Assembly (NCBI GenBank): GCA_001797845.1
Contig: MGQN01000044.1
Location: 43,082 to 68,716 of the forward strand
Source: Deltaproteobacteria bacterium RBG_16_44_11
GTDB lineage: Bacteria; Desulfobacterota; Syntrophia; Syntrophales; Smithellaceae
Direction of reading: 5' to 3'
Length of the DNA: 25,635 nt
Made by a program: the position numbers and the translations under genes. Of this stretch, positions 14,224-22,231 are shown one piece after another. Every line of letters starts with the position of its first letter. The stretch's first letter is position 1. Under the pieces are notes generated by a model. The model made no database searches and was not told the DNA's origin. It saw only the letters and a program-made list of their open reading frames with translations.

Positions 14224-15471
14224 TTGAAAACGATCAAAGTTCCCTCTCGCCTTTGGTACGATAATCAAGAAAAAGAACTTTCTTTTCCCGACAGATGGCA
14301 GGTGGATAATCTCACGTCTCCGGGACTGGAAAAACCTGTCCTATCTCCCCAACAAATTGAAGAAAGGGTAAATAATCCCATCGATGGTCCTAAGCTTGCT
14401 GAATTGGCGCGCGGGAAAAAAGAAGCGGTAATCGTATTTGACGACATGACACGCCCAACACCGGTCAAAACGGTGGCGCCCTATGTTTTGGACGCATTGC
14501 ATCAGGCTGGACTGAAAAAAGAACAAATCAGGTTTATCTGGGCACTGGGCAGTCACGGCACCTACGATATGCTTGCCGCCAGAAAAAAACTGGGGGACAA
14601 AATAGTTGAAAATTATCCGGTATATAATCACGACGCTTTTCAAAATACATTGCACGCGGGAAAAACTCCCGGCGGTATTGAAGTGTGGTTCAACCGGGAG
14701 TTTATGACTTGTGATTTAAAAATAGGCATCGGGTGTGTCACCGCTCACGTGCATGTCGGATTCGGCGGCGGTGCTAAAATAATTTTTCCCGGTGTCGCGG
14801 GCATCGAGTCAATCAAGCAGTTTCATGAACATTTTAATATCGATCCTTCCAGACATGGTTTAGGCAATTTCGATAACAATATAATGCGCACCGAATGCGA
14901 CGCGGCCGGAGACATCGCGGGACTTAATTTCAAAGTTGATTGTTTGATAAACCGCCGCGGTGAAATCGCCAGCCTCTACGCCGGTTCGTTTCGCGCAACC
15001 CATAAGCAGGGCGCTGAAGAAGCCAAAGATGCTTACGAGATATTCTCCGACGGGAACTACGATATTGTTGTTGCTAATACTTATGCCAAAGCCAATGAGT
15101 CGGGAATCGCCTTGCTTTTGGCCAGAAGGCTGCTAAAGCCGAAAGCGGCGGGAACAGCCGTGATTATCTGTGACGCTCCGGAAGGGCAAGTTCCACACTA
15201 TGTTTTCGGCTCCTGGGGTACGGATTACGGGGGGAAACATTTACGGCTTCGTCCTAGAGGATATATTAAATCTTTAATGAAAAATTTAATTGTCCTGAAT
15301 CCTCATCCGGCGCCGACGGATTTAGCCTGGTTGGGTCATCCCGATGATGTGATAGTAGTCAGAACATGGCCGGAAGTTCTTGCTGTTTTGGAAGCGCAAT
15401 ATCCGGCGCAGGCCAGCGTTGGCGTTATCCAAGACGGAACAATGCAGTACATCAAGAAACCAGCACAATAA
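14224..15471 (+). CDS. LarA-family racemase/epimerase homologue (nickel-pincer nucleotide type)
   Basis: 415 aa from a TTG at 14224, with GGAGAAAG just upstream. Positions match the Lactobacillus plantarum LarA numbering closely: DDMTRPTP (D73/D74, R77; LarA D72, R75), GSHG (H111; LarA H108), HVHVGFGGGAK (H175 and K185; LarA H174 and K184) and FHEHF (H201; LarA H200). These are the catalytic His, the Lys that attaches the pincer cofactor and the nickel His ligand, so the protein should be active as a 2-hydroxyacid racemase or epimerase. Substrate is unknown; the LarA superfamily covers many alpha-hydroxyacids. Cofactor genes larB, larC and larE are not in the window. It starts 19 bp after the E1-like gene, probably co-transcribed. 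Confidence 0.87.
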   Translation: MKTIKVPSRLWYDNQEKELSFPDRWQVDNLTSPGLEKPVLSPQQIEERVNNPIDGPKLAELARGKKEAVIVFDDMTRPTPVKTVAPYVLDALHQAGLKKEQIRFIWALGSHGTYDMLAARKKLGDKIVENYPVYNHDAFQNTLHAGKTPGGIEVWFNREFMTCDLKIGIGCVTAHVHVGFGGGAKIIFPGVAGIESIKQFHEHFNIDPSRHGLGNFDNNIMRTECDAAGDIAGLNFKVDCLINRRGEIASLYAGSFRATHKQGAEEAKDAYEIFSDGNYDIVVANTYAKANESGIALLLARRLLKPKAAGTAVIICDAPEGQVPHYVFGSWGTDYGGKHLRLRPRGYIKSLMKNLIVLNPHPAPTDLAWLGHPDDVIVVRTWPEVLAVLEAQYPAQASVGVIQDGTMQYIKKPAQ

Positions 15472-15489
15472 AAAACATAGTTTACTGCC

Positions 15490-17037
15490 TCATCGCACAC
15501 TGCGAAATGAATATTCCAGTATAGTGTGCATCAACACGACACGATAAGGATTTCCTGTACTCATCGCCCAATAGAGATGAGTTTTGCCGGCTGCGGAATC
15601 GTACCAGGTTAGCGAATCGATGATGCTTGCGCCGTATTCATAGCCGTAGTTATAGTCGTTGTTACGCGGCGTAGGATGATCGGAAATATAAGTGTCGCCA
15701 CTCAGCTCATAATCATAGGCGTTTGGGTTTTTGACGGAATGAAACATGAAACTGGTATGACCGCCATCCGCCACCGCACTCCAGATACGACGCGCCGCTG
15801 ACCATGGTCCCCAAGGGTGATCAGCTTCCCGCATGTAAATACCTACTTTGGGATTATCGGCAAAAGAGATACCCCGGGCATTTCCCGGCGGGCGGCAGCC
15901 GTAGAGCATAATCCATTTGTGCATACTGGGAACAAAGCTTACCGATATTTGCCAAGGCTGCTTAATCGACATGTCTTCAATGGTTTCAGAATCAGCCGTT
16001 ATGACGGGCGCCAATCCCGGAGCGATTTTTTCAGAGCTGGAAACCGTCGACCATTGCGGAATACCTCCTATAGTTCCGGTATAGTAATGCGGTAGCCATC
16101 TATCTTCTCCGGTTGCGGAAAGATCATAATACATCAGATAGGTGGGAACGGTGCTGAACAGACTACCGAATGCCGGTTTTCCCCAGACGAGAAGTGCCGG
16201 TTGAGTTGCCTGCTCATCGAAGCTGACGGTGGGATCCAGATGATACACATTCGCGGCAGGATTTTCCGGATCGAAATGGGGAACCACGCGCACGGCAATA
16301 TTTACAAAATCGCGTAAGTTGAGCAGACTTTCTTCGTAGAAATCCGGAAGAGGCGAAGCTGCGGCGATAGAGCGCGGCAGCGCGCGCACGTGACCGGCAG
16401 GGGCATAGCAAAATCCGCCTAAGCATATATCGCCGGCATCACAGGGACAAGTTCGGACTCCTACGCCGAAGATGCCATACGCAGCATCGCCAGAACTGAA
16501 TCCTGCCAGGGGAGTTTTAAGGGCTCCCATCGGGTAAGGTGTCCACTCGCCGGTTGTGTTTCTATGATATACCATTATAGGCCTTACGGGCAGGCTCTCC
16601 GGCGGTTCGGCTTCGGCAGGGAATGTCAAAATCGGGCATGCACCGTGCTCCTGAAGCGGAAAAGTGGCTAGCGAATCGTCATAGGCTGCCGTCGGCAGCG
16701 GCCATGTATCGCCAAAAAGAATGATATTTGAGCCCTGATGCGTAAAAGCGAAGCCAAGGTCTGTTCCGATAAGACGCAAGTGCGGTTGATTTGTTTGCGG
16801 GTTTAGATAATTCAAAAATACTGGATGCCCTCCACCGGCAAGACCGCGATTCACCGGACCTCCGACCAGCAGGCAATGCAGCGTTGTAGTTGTTTTCAGA
16901 TACGGTCTGAAGCGAGAACGAGCCTCTCGTATTGAATCCGCCGGTTCATGTGGTGAGACGATAACTTCAGGCAATGGACCGCCCGGTCCGGCACAACCAA
17001 GGAAGAAAATAAAGAAAACTACAAATAAACGTTTCAT
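15490..17037 (-). CDS. DUF4185-domain lipoprotein
   Basis: 515 aa. The N-terminus MKRLFVVFFIFFLGCAGPGG is a lipoprotein signal with the lipobox Cys at residue 15. The mature part fits the DUF4185 beta-propeller-like pattern: IGTDLGFAFTHQGSNIILFG with FGDTW (about 93-115), NAYDYELSGDTYISD and SIDSLTWYDSAAGKTHLYWA near the end. A short Cys-rich insert RTCPCDAGDICLGGFC (around residues 203-218) may form disulfides, consistent with export. DUF4185 proteins are thought to act on or bind carbohydrates, but no activity is known. The gene overlaps the patatin gene by 4 bp (ATGA), the last in a four-gene minus-strand unit. Its role beside ThDP and quinone enzymes is unclear. Confidence 0.75.
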   Translation of the reverse strand: MKRLFVVFFIFFLGCAGPGGPLPEVIVSPHEPADSIREARSRFRPYLKTTTTLHCLLVGGPVNRGLAGGGHPVFLNYLNPQTNQPHLRLIGTDLGFAFTHQGSNIILFGDTWPLPTAAYDDSLATFPLQEHGACPILTFPAEAEPPESLPVRPIMVYHRNTTGEWTPYPMGALKTPLAGFSSGDAAYGIFGVGVRTCPCDAGDICLGGFCYAPAGHVRALPRSIAAASPLPDFYEESLLNLRDFVNIAVRVVPHFDPENPAANVYHLDPTVSFDEQATQPALLVWGKPAFGSLFSTVPTYLMYYDLSATGEDRWLPHYYTGTIGGIPQWSTVSSSEKIAPGLAPVITADSETIEDMSIKQPWQISVSFVPSMHKWIMLYGCRPPGNARGISFADNPKVGIYMREADHPWGPWSAARRIWSAVADGGHTSFMFHSVKNPNAYDYELSGDTYISDHPTPRNNDYNYGYEYGASIIDSLTWYDSAAGKTHLYWAMSTGNPYRVVLMHTILEYSFRSVR

Positions 17038-17897
17038 ATTCCTCTCCTCCTCTTTAAAAATTTGTTACCGTAATCAATGCCCATTTCATAAGTAGCTCTG
17101 AGAACGGCTTCGTTTTGTGTTGTTCTGCCGATGTCGACATTATTAGGCGGGGCAAGTTCAGTTATCCGGATACCTTTCGGTGGATGATGAATGAAGTGTA
17201 CGGCATCCATATAATTATTTGCCCGCTGTTTGAATTTTTCCACCAGCCGCGGATATTTTCGAAAATAAACAGATAAGATGAAAATAAGCTTACTTTGCTT
17301 TTTAACATAATCTGATGGCCGGGAACGGATAACGGTGATGTTGGTCGCACCGCGACGGTAGGCTTCCCGCACCGGAACGGCATCGGCAATGCCACCGTCC
17401 GTAGCTCTTTCGCCGTTTACTTCCAGAATGTTCCGGTAAAAGACCGGTATTGAGCTGGAAACTTTTAAATAATCCTCCAGCGTTTTTTCATCGGGATGAA
17501 GATAAAGCGCATTGCCCGTATCCATTGATGTGGCAACAATGATGTATTCCTTATTTTGTGAGCGCAATTTGTTAAATAAGTAGCTTAGATTGAGCCGGTA
17601 ATTGCTGATGGTTTGCTCCCACATCCAATCCAAATCCATCAAATGGCCACCGCGCAGAAAACGTTTGATATTAATGAAATCGGATTTTAATGAGTATTGA
17701 AGGGTGATATCGAAATTCCGGTTATTCTGACCAGCCAGGTGCGAGGCCAGATGGCACGCCCCCGCGGAAACGCCAATATATAAATCGAAAGGATCAAATC
17801 CGGCGTTACCGAAGGCATGAAGAACTCCCGCGGCGAAGACTCCTCTCATTCCCCCGCCTTCAACGACTAATGCTGATTTACCGGAATTATTGCTCAT
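17034..17897 (-). CDS. Patatin-like phospholipase (YjjU-type)
   Basis: 287 aa. The oxyanion loop EGGGMRGVFAAGVL (residues 13-26), the nucleophile elbow IGVSAGAC (Ser44) and the dyad Asp in ATDGGIADAVPV (D167) form the Ser-Asp lipase catalytic pair of patatins. There is no signal peptide, so a cytoplasmic lipid or acyl-ester hydrolase is expected. The opening EGGGMRGVF resembles E. coli YjjU. It overlaps both neighbours by 4 bp (quinone oxidoreductase upstream, DUF4185 lipoprotein downstream), implying translational coupling. Length is standard. Substrate unknown. Confidence 0.88.
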   Translation of the reverse strand: MSNNSGKSALVVEGGGMRGVFAAGVLHAFGNAGFDPFDLYIGVSAGACHLASHLAGQNNRNFDITLQYSLKSDFINIKRFLRGGHLMDLDWMWEQTISNYRLNLSYLFNKLRSQNKEYIIVATSMDTGNALYLHPDEKTLEDYLKVSSSIPVFYRNILEVNGERATDGGIADAVPVREAYRRGATNITVIRSRPSDYVKKQSKLIFILSVYFRKYPRLVEKFKQRANNYMDAVHFIHHPPKGIRITELAPPNNVDIGRTTQNEAVLRATYEMGIDYGNKFLKRRRGI

Positions 17898-18928
17898 ATT
17901 ACTTTCAGCACTATTTTGCCGATGTGCTCGGAAGATTCCATCAACTCATGAGCTTTTTGCGCTTCGGATAAAGGATGAGTTGCATGAATCAATGTACCCA
18001 CTTTTCTGGCTTCCAGAAGCGGCCAAACATTTTTCAACAGGGCTTGCGCGATGGCGGCTTTTTCCTCAACCGACCGCGGCCGCAATGTCGAGCCGGTGAA
18101 AGTTAAGCTTCTGGTTAAGATGGGCATGCAATCGAGTTCAACCTTTGAGCCTTGCAAAAAAGCGATTTGCACCAGCCTGCCGTTCATACCTAATAATTTG
18201 AGATTTTTTTGGATATATCCACCGCCGACAAAATCAAGAATGCAGTCGAGCCCTTGCCTGCCGCAAATTTTTCTTATTTCTTCCGCCCAGTCCTGTTTTT
18301 TGTAATCAAAGATAAAGTCCGCGCCGAGTTTTTTTACAGCCTCTACTTTATTTGCTCCGTTGACGGTAGTAAAAACTACCGCGCCGAAGGCTTTGGCTAG
18401 TTGAATCGCTGTAATGCCGATGCCGCCCGCGCCGCCATGCACCAGAAATTTCTCTCCCGCGCGCAGACGGCCGCGGTCGAACACGTTTGTCCAAACGGTG
18501 AAATAGTCCTCCGGCAGAGCCGCCGCCTCGGCCAGCGTCAGGTCTTTGGGAACAGGCAGGCAATTAGAAGCGGGCGCGGCGCAGTATTCGGCATAGCCGC
18601 CCCCCGGAGTCAGCGCGCAGACCACGTCACCAATTTTCCACTGTTTAGACCAAGCCGTCTTCATTCGGCTATCTTTGTTGGCATCGTCATCGGCTACGGC
18701 AACTATCTTTCCGGCTACTTCCAATCCCAAAACAGGCGATGCTCCCGCAGGAGGCGGGTAGGCTCCGGCACGCTGTAATACATCCGGCCGGTTTATACCC
18801 GCATAGGCGACTTCGATAAGAACACATCCGGGTTGAAGTTGGGGCAGGGGACCTTCTTTTAACTTCATTGAAGAAGCAGGGCCGCCCTGACCATGGTCAA
18901 TGTATTTCATAGTAGTGGGAAGCGTCAT
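17894..18928 (-). CDS. Zinc-free NADPH:quinone oxidoreductase (MDR family, QOR/PIG3-like)
   Basis: 344 aa. The N-terminal catalytic domain includes EVAYAGINRPDVLQRAGAYP and PVLGLEVAGKI. It lacks the Cys/His catalytic zinc ligands of alcohol dehydrogenases. The cofactor domain has VHGGAGGIGITAIQLAKAFG (about 163-182). LDFVGGGYIQKNLKLL is the usual MDR motif. The reaction would be NADPH-dependent reduction of a quinone or an activated alkene. It begins 5 bp after the stop of the ThDP enzyme and ends with a 4-bp overlap onto patatin. The pairing with a ThDP enzyme could mean a decarboxylation product is then reduced, but this is inference. Confidence 0.87.
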   Translation of the reverse strand: MTLPTTMKYIDHGQGGPASSMKLKEGPLPQLQPGCVLIEVAYAGINRPDVLQRAGAYPPPAGASPVLGLEVAGKIVAVADDDANKDSRMKTAWSKQWKIGDVVCALTPGGGYAEYCAAPASNCLPVPKDLTLAEAAALPEDYFTVWTNVFDRGRLRAGEKFLVHGGAGGIGITAIQLAKAFGAVVFTTVNGANKVEAVKKLGADFIFDYKKQDWAEEIRKICGRQGLDCILDFVGGGYIQKNLKLLGMNGRLVQIAFLQGSKVELDCMPILTRSLTFTGSTLRPRSVEEKAAIAQALLKNVWPLLEARKVGTLIHATHPLSEAQKAHELMESSEHIGKIVLKVI

Positions 18929-18933
18929 GGTTT

Positions 18934-20487
18934 TTATCTTCCGAGAACGGCTTCAATTAAATGAGGCCCCGGTTCATTGAGCGCGATTTTTAATTCTTTA
19001 GCCAATTCTTCCGCCGTACCGACACAAACAGCAGCAACATTCATTCCCTTGCTTAAGCTAATCCAATCGAGGGGAGGATTATCCATGTTTATTAATGCCT
19101 GGGCGGCCGCTCCCAAGGATGCAAAACCGGCGCGCCGACATTCGAATTCAATAGTAAAATATTTTCGATTAGAGCAGATTATCGTAGTCACATTCGCTTT
19201 TTCATGAGCCTGTGACCACAGGGCCTGTACGGTGTACATGGCACTGCCGTCAGCCTCGATATTTATTACCTGTCTATCCGGGCAGGCCAGCGACGCGCCC
19301 AGAGCGCAGGGCATGCCCATGCCGATGGCGCCGCCGGTAAGCGACAGATGGCAATGCGGCTTTAATGTTTGCGCCATTGTATAATAAGGCGCGCCGGCGG
19401 TAACTCCTTCTTCCACAATAATACAATTATCCGGTTGAAGAGCGGCAATTACAGCGCACAATTTCTGAGAGTTCAACTTTCCGGAAGGGATTTCCGGCAA
19501 CGCGTATTTTGCCAGTACGGAGCCGGTATTAGTAGCTGTGGATACGCCTAAGGTTTCGGCCAGTGCCTCAAGCGCGCAAGCGGTGTCTTGCCTGTCCGTG
19601 TCAATCCGCAGTCTCTTTTGATTTTGAGCAAGCATCAGACTGGTTCCACCTTTGTAGCCGAAGAAGGCAACGGGCTCATCTGTTCCCGCCATAATAAAAG
19701 CGTCGTATTCAGCTAATAGCGCAGATGCCTGTTCGGGAAAATAAGGGATTCTTTTCAAAACGGGAAGTCCTTCGCCGCGGTCAAGATAAGCTGGAAATGT
19801 AATCATCAGCAAATCGCAGCCTGTGGCCGCTTTGATTTTTGCCGCCGCATCCAGCGCTTCTTTGCGCAGAGCGCGCCCGCCCAGAATCAGCGCCGGCTTG
19901 GCTGATTTCTTGATAAGCTTTGCCGCGGCCTGAATTTTCTTGTGGTCAAGAGAGTCAAATTCAAATTCCGGCAGAGCAATATTTTTCCCTTCATACTCCG
20001 CCCATTGATAATCGGCGGGAACGATGAGCGTGGAAATTTGTCCATAGAAGGTTGCCTTCAAAGCGTCCGCTGTATCCTTGGCCAATGAATTTACAGAACG
20101 GCTGGTTTTTTGCCATCCCGATACCGTTTTGGCCAGCGAAGCGATATCCATGTTTAACGGCGGGTCTGCTGCCAGATGCCAGGAGGCGTGCTCGCCGATG
20201 ATATTGAATACCGGAGTTTTCGCGCGCCGCGCATTGTGTAAATTGGCAATGCCGTTGGCGAATCCCGGACCTAAATGTAACAGAGTCATGGCCGGTTTTT
20301 GTGTCATCCGGCCGAAACCATCAGCCGCTCCCGTGCAAACGCCTTCAAAAAGGCCGAGGACAGGGCGAATGCCGCTTACGGTATCAAATGCCGCCACCAG
20401 CGGCAACTCAGTTGTTCCCGCGTTAGCAAAACATATTTCGACTCCGGCATTTTTAGCCGTTTGCAAAATTATTTCCGCACCATTCAC
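18934..20487 (-). CDS. Thiamine-diphosphate enzyme, acetolactate synthase / benzoylformate decarboxylase-like
   Basis: 517 aa from a GTG at 20487 preceded by GGGGGAAAT. The catalytic Glu that activates ThDP is in GLFEGVCTGAADGF (E48). The Pyr domain carries LLHLGPGFANGIANLHNARR. The ThDP/Mg motif runs from EADGSAMYTVQALW (411-424) to ICSN (437-440), with the first Gly of GDG replaced by Ala. The middle domain KPALILGGRAL resembles a nucleotide-binding fold. Length is near 520, shorter than true biosynthetic acetolactate synthase (about 560-570) and close to benzoylformate or oxalyl-type decarboxylases. It decarboxylates a 2-oxoacid and may ligate or release the aldehyde. The downstream quinone oxidoreductase and a divergent 2-hydroxyacid dehydrogenase suggest a 2-oxoacid route. 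No regulatory subunit gene is adjacent. Confidence 0.85.
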   Translation of the reverse strand: MNGAEIILQTAKNAGVEICFANAGTTELPLVAAFDTVSGIRPVLGLFEGVCTGAADGFGRMTQKPAMTLLHLGPGFANGIANLHNARRAKTPVFNIIGEHASWHLAADPPLNMDIASLAKTVSGWQKTSRSVNSLAKDTADALKATFYGQISTLIVPADYQWAEYEGKNIALPEFEFDSLDHKKIQAAAKLIKKSAKPALILGGRALRKEALDAAAKIKAATGCDLLMITFPAYLDRGEGLPVLKRIPYFPEQASALLAEYDAFIMAGTDEPVAFFGYKGGTSLMLAQNQKRLRIDTDRQDTACALEALAETLGVSTATNTGSVLAKYALPEIPSGKLNSQKLCAVIAALQPDNCIIVEEGVTAGAPYYTMAQTLKPHCHLSLTGGAIGMGMPCALGASLACPDRQVINIEADGSAMYTVQALWSQAHEKANVTTIICSNRKYFTIEFECRRAGFASLGAAAQALINMDNPPLDWISLSKGMNVAAVCVGTAEELAKELKIALNEPGPHLIEAVLGR

Positions 20488-20574
20488 AATATTTCCCCCA
20501 TATGATTAAAAAATTGTTTTAAGTATCATTCTTTATTTTTATGTTTGATGAGACCTTATTTTTTAAGTGTGCCG

Positions 20575-20603
20575 AGTATATGAAGAAGGCTCACGGCCGT
20601 CAA
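20575..20603 (-). promoter_or_regulatory. Sigma-70 promoter of the ThDP/QOR/patatin/DUF4185 operon
   Basis: On the minus strand: TTGACG (20603-20598), a 17-bp spacer and TATACT (20580-20575). Both boxes match consensus at five of six positions. The start would lie near 20568, leaving about 80 nt of leader before the GTG at 20487. Confidence 0.65.
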
Positions 20604-20646
20604 GAAAATTTAAGTATTGGAAATGACCGTAGAAGTTTCTCACATA

Positions 20647-20675
20647 TTGACATTGATTCGCCAATAGGCTAGAAA
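20647..20675 (+). promoter_or_regulatory. Candidate sigma-70 promoter of the 2-hydroxyacid dehydrogenase operon
   Basis: TTGACA (20647-20652, perfect), a 17-bp spacer and TAGAAA (20670-20675, four of six). It faces away from the minus-strand promoter 43 bp to its left. A weak -10 suggests that an activator may be needed. Confidence 0.5.
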
Positions 20676-20704
20676 AAATAAGCTTTCGTTCATGGCCAGG
20701 TTTG

Positions 20705-20720
20705 TCGAAATGCTTTTCGA
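20705..20720. promoter_or_regulatory. Inverted repeat in the dehydrogenase leader
   Basis: TCGAAA-TGCT-TTTCGA is a perfect 6-bp inverted repeat between the plus-strand promoter and the ATG at 20759. It could be a repressor site in the early transcribed region or a small RNA hairpin. No partner regulator gene is nearby. Confidence 0.35.
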
Positions 20721-20758
20721 TGCATACCTAATTTTTACAAAAAAATTAAAGAGGGTAT

Positions 20759-21733
20759 ATGAAAATATTAAATACCGCACCTCTTTCCGGCAAGGGCTTG
20801 AAAAGCCTGATTGAGACCAAAGTTTCCGGGATTGACTTCACTGTCGTTGATGTTCATAAATTTTCCGAGGATAAGCTCGTTCAGGAAATCGCCGACGCGG
20901 ACATCGTTTTGGGGGATTACACCGGCATTACGCCAATAACCCGCGCGGTGGTCAAAACCGCCAAGAAGCTCAAACTCATCCAGCAGCCGAGTGTGGGCTA
21001 TAACCATATTGATATTTCCGCCTGTAAAGAATTCGGTATTCCCGTGGCCAATACGCCGGGAGCAAACGATATCGGCGTGGCCGAACATACAATCATGCTG
21101 GCTTTAGCCTCTCTGAAAAATTTGCCCTATTATAACGCCAAAACTCACGAAGGCGAGTGGCTCTTTACCGAAGCGCAAAGGACGGGAATATTCGAACTAA
21201 ACGGCAAAATCTATGGACTTTTGGGCATGGGCCGTACGGCGCGCGCCGTGGCCGAACGCCTCGCGCCCTTCGGACTCAAACTACTTTATTACGATATTGT
21301 CAGATTAAATGCCGCGGATGAAAAAAAGTACAATGTCGCTTACTCATCCATGGAAGAAATTCTCAAAACCGCCGATGTGGTAAGCATTCATTTGCCGCTC
21401 ACTGCAGAAACCACTAAAATTATTGACGCGGCAAAGCTGAAGCTGATGAAACCAACCGCTATCCTTATCAATGTGGGAAGAGGGGCACTGGTCGATGAAG
21501 AGGCTCTGGCTGCGGCTCTGCGCGACAAAAAGATTGCTTTTGCTGCCGTAGATGTTTTTACTGAGGAACCGCCACCGAAGAAGCATCCTTTTTTTGGTCT
21601 GGAAAATGTAATTTTAACACCCCATTTGGCCGGTTCCACCCGGGAATCGGGTATGCGTATCATGAATATGGCTCTTGATAATTTGGGAAGGGTGTTAAAA
21701 GGCGAAAAACCACTTTGGATTTTGAATGAATAA
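20759..21733 (+). CDS. D-isomer-specific 2-hydroxyacid dehydrogenase
   Basis: 324 aa, with GAGGG before the ATG. The NAD-binding loop is GLLGMGRTARAVAERL (about residues 153-168). The catalytic trio is Arg241 (INVGRGALVDE), Glu270 (DVFTEEPP) and His289 (TPHLAGSTRE). Reaction: 2-oxoacid plus NADH to D-2-hydroxyacid, or the reverse, as in phosphoglycerate, formate-like and lactate dehydrogenases. Length fits the single-domain-pair forms without a regulatory ACT domain. It is followed 23 bp later by a MaoC-type hydratase and lies divergent to the ThDP operon. A D-2-hydroxyacyl route is suggested, though no CoA transferase or 2-hydroxyacyl-CoA dehydratase is present here. Confidence 0.9.
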   Translation: MKILNTAPLSGKGLKSLIETKVSGIDFTVVDVHKFSEDKLVQEIADADIVLGDYTGITPITRAVVKTAKKLKLIQQPSVGYNHIDISACKEFGIPVANTPGANDIGVAEHTIMLALASLKNLPYYNAKTHEGEWLFTEAQRTGIFELNGKIYGLLGMGRTARAVAERLAPFGLKLLYYDIVRLNAADEKKYNVAYSSMEEILKTADVVSIHLPLTAETTKIIDAAKLKLMKPTAILINVGRGALVDEEALAAALRDKKIAFAAVDVFTEEPPPKKHPFFGLENVILTPHLAGSTRESGMRIMNMALDNLGRVLKGEKPLWILNE

Positions 21734-21756
21734 AAATAATAAAAGGAGAATTTGAA

Positions 21757-22215
21757 ATGCCTGAACTAGTATCTGCGGAAAAACTAAAAAAAATGGTCGG
21801 TCAGGAAAACGGCATCAGCGATTGGGTGCTGATTGACCAGGATAGAATCAACCGGTTTGCCGATGCCACAGATGATCATCAGTGGATTCATGTGGATATC
21901 GAAAAGGCAAAAAAGGGGCCATTCGGCGGTCCCATCGGCCATGGCTTTTTAACCCTTTCGCTTATTCCCATATTCAGTAAATCGGCTAAATATTCGCCGG
22001 AAGGAATGAAGATGGGTATTAATTACGGTTTGAACAAAGTACGGTTTATCAATCCTGTTCCGGTGGGATCACGCGTGCGCTCGAAAATGGTCATTTCCGC
22101 CGTGGAAGATAAAGGCCCCGGACGAATCCTGATGACGACCACACATACAATCGAGATTGATGGTCAGGATAAACCGGCCTGTATCGCCGAAGCGCTGTCT
22201 CTTTTGTTTTTTTGA
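21757..22215 (+). CDS. MaoC-like (R)-specific hydratase
   Basis: 152 aa, with AAGGAG before the ATG. The hotdog-fold hydratase motif is RFADATDDHQWIHVD, with the catalytic Asp40 and His45 five residues apart as in (R)-specific enoyl-CoA hydratases. GGPIGHGFLTLSLIP forms the next conserved block, and GLNKVRFINPVPVGSRVRSK closes the dimer sheet. It hydrates a trans-2-enoyl thioester to the (R)-3-hydroxyacyl form or reverses this. Probably co-transcribed with the upstream dehydrogenase. Substrate chain length cannot be read from sequence. Confidence 0.88.
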   Translation: MPELVSAEKLKKMVGQENGISDWVLIDQDRINRFADATDDHQWIHVDIEKAKKGPFGGPIGHGFLTLSLIPIFSKSAKYSPEGMKMGINYGLNKVRFINPVPVGSRVRSKMVISAVEDKGPGRILMTTTHTIEIDGQDKPACIAEALSLLFF

Positions 22216-22231
22216 TCGATATACCTATCTT

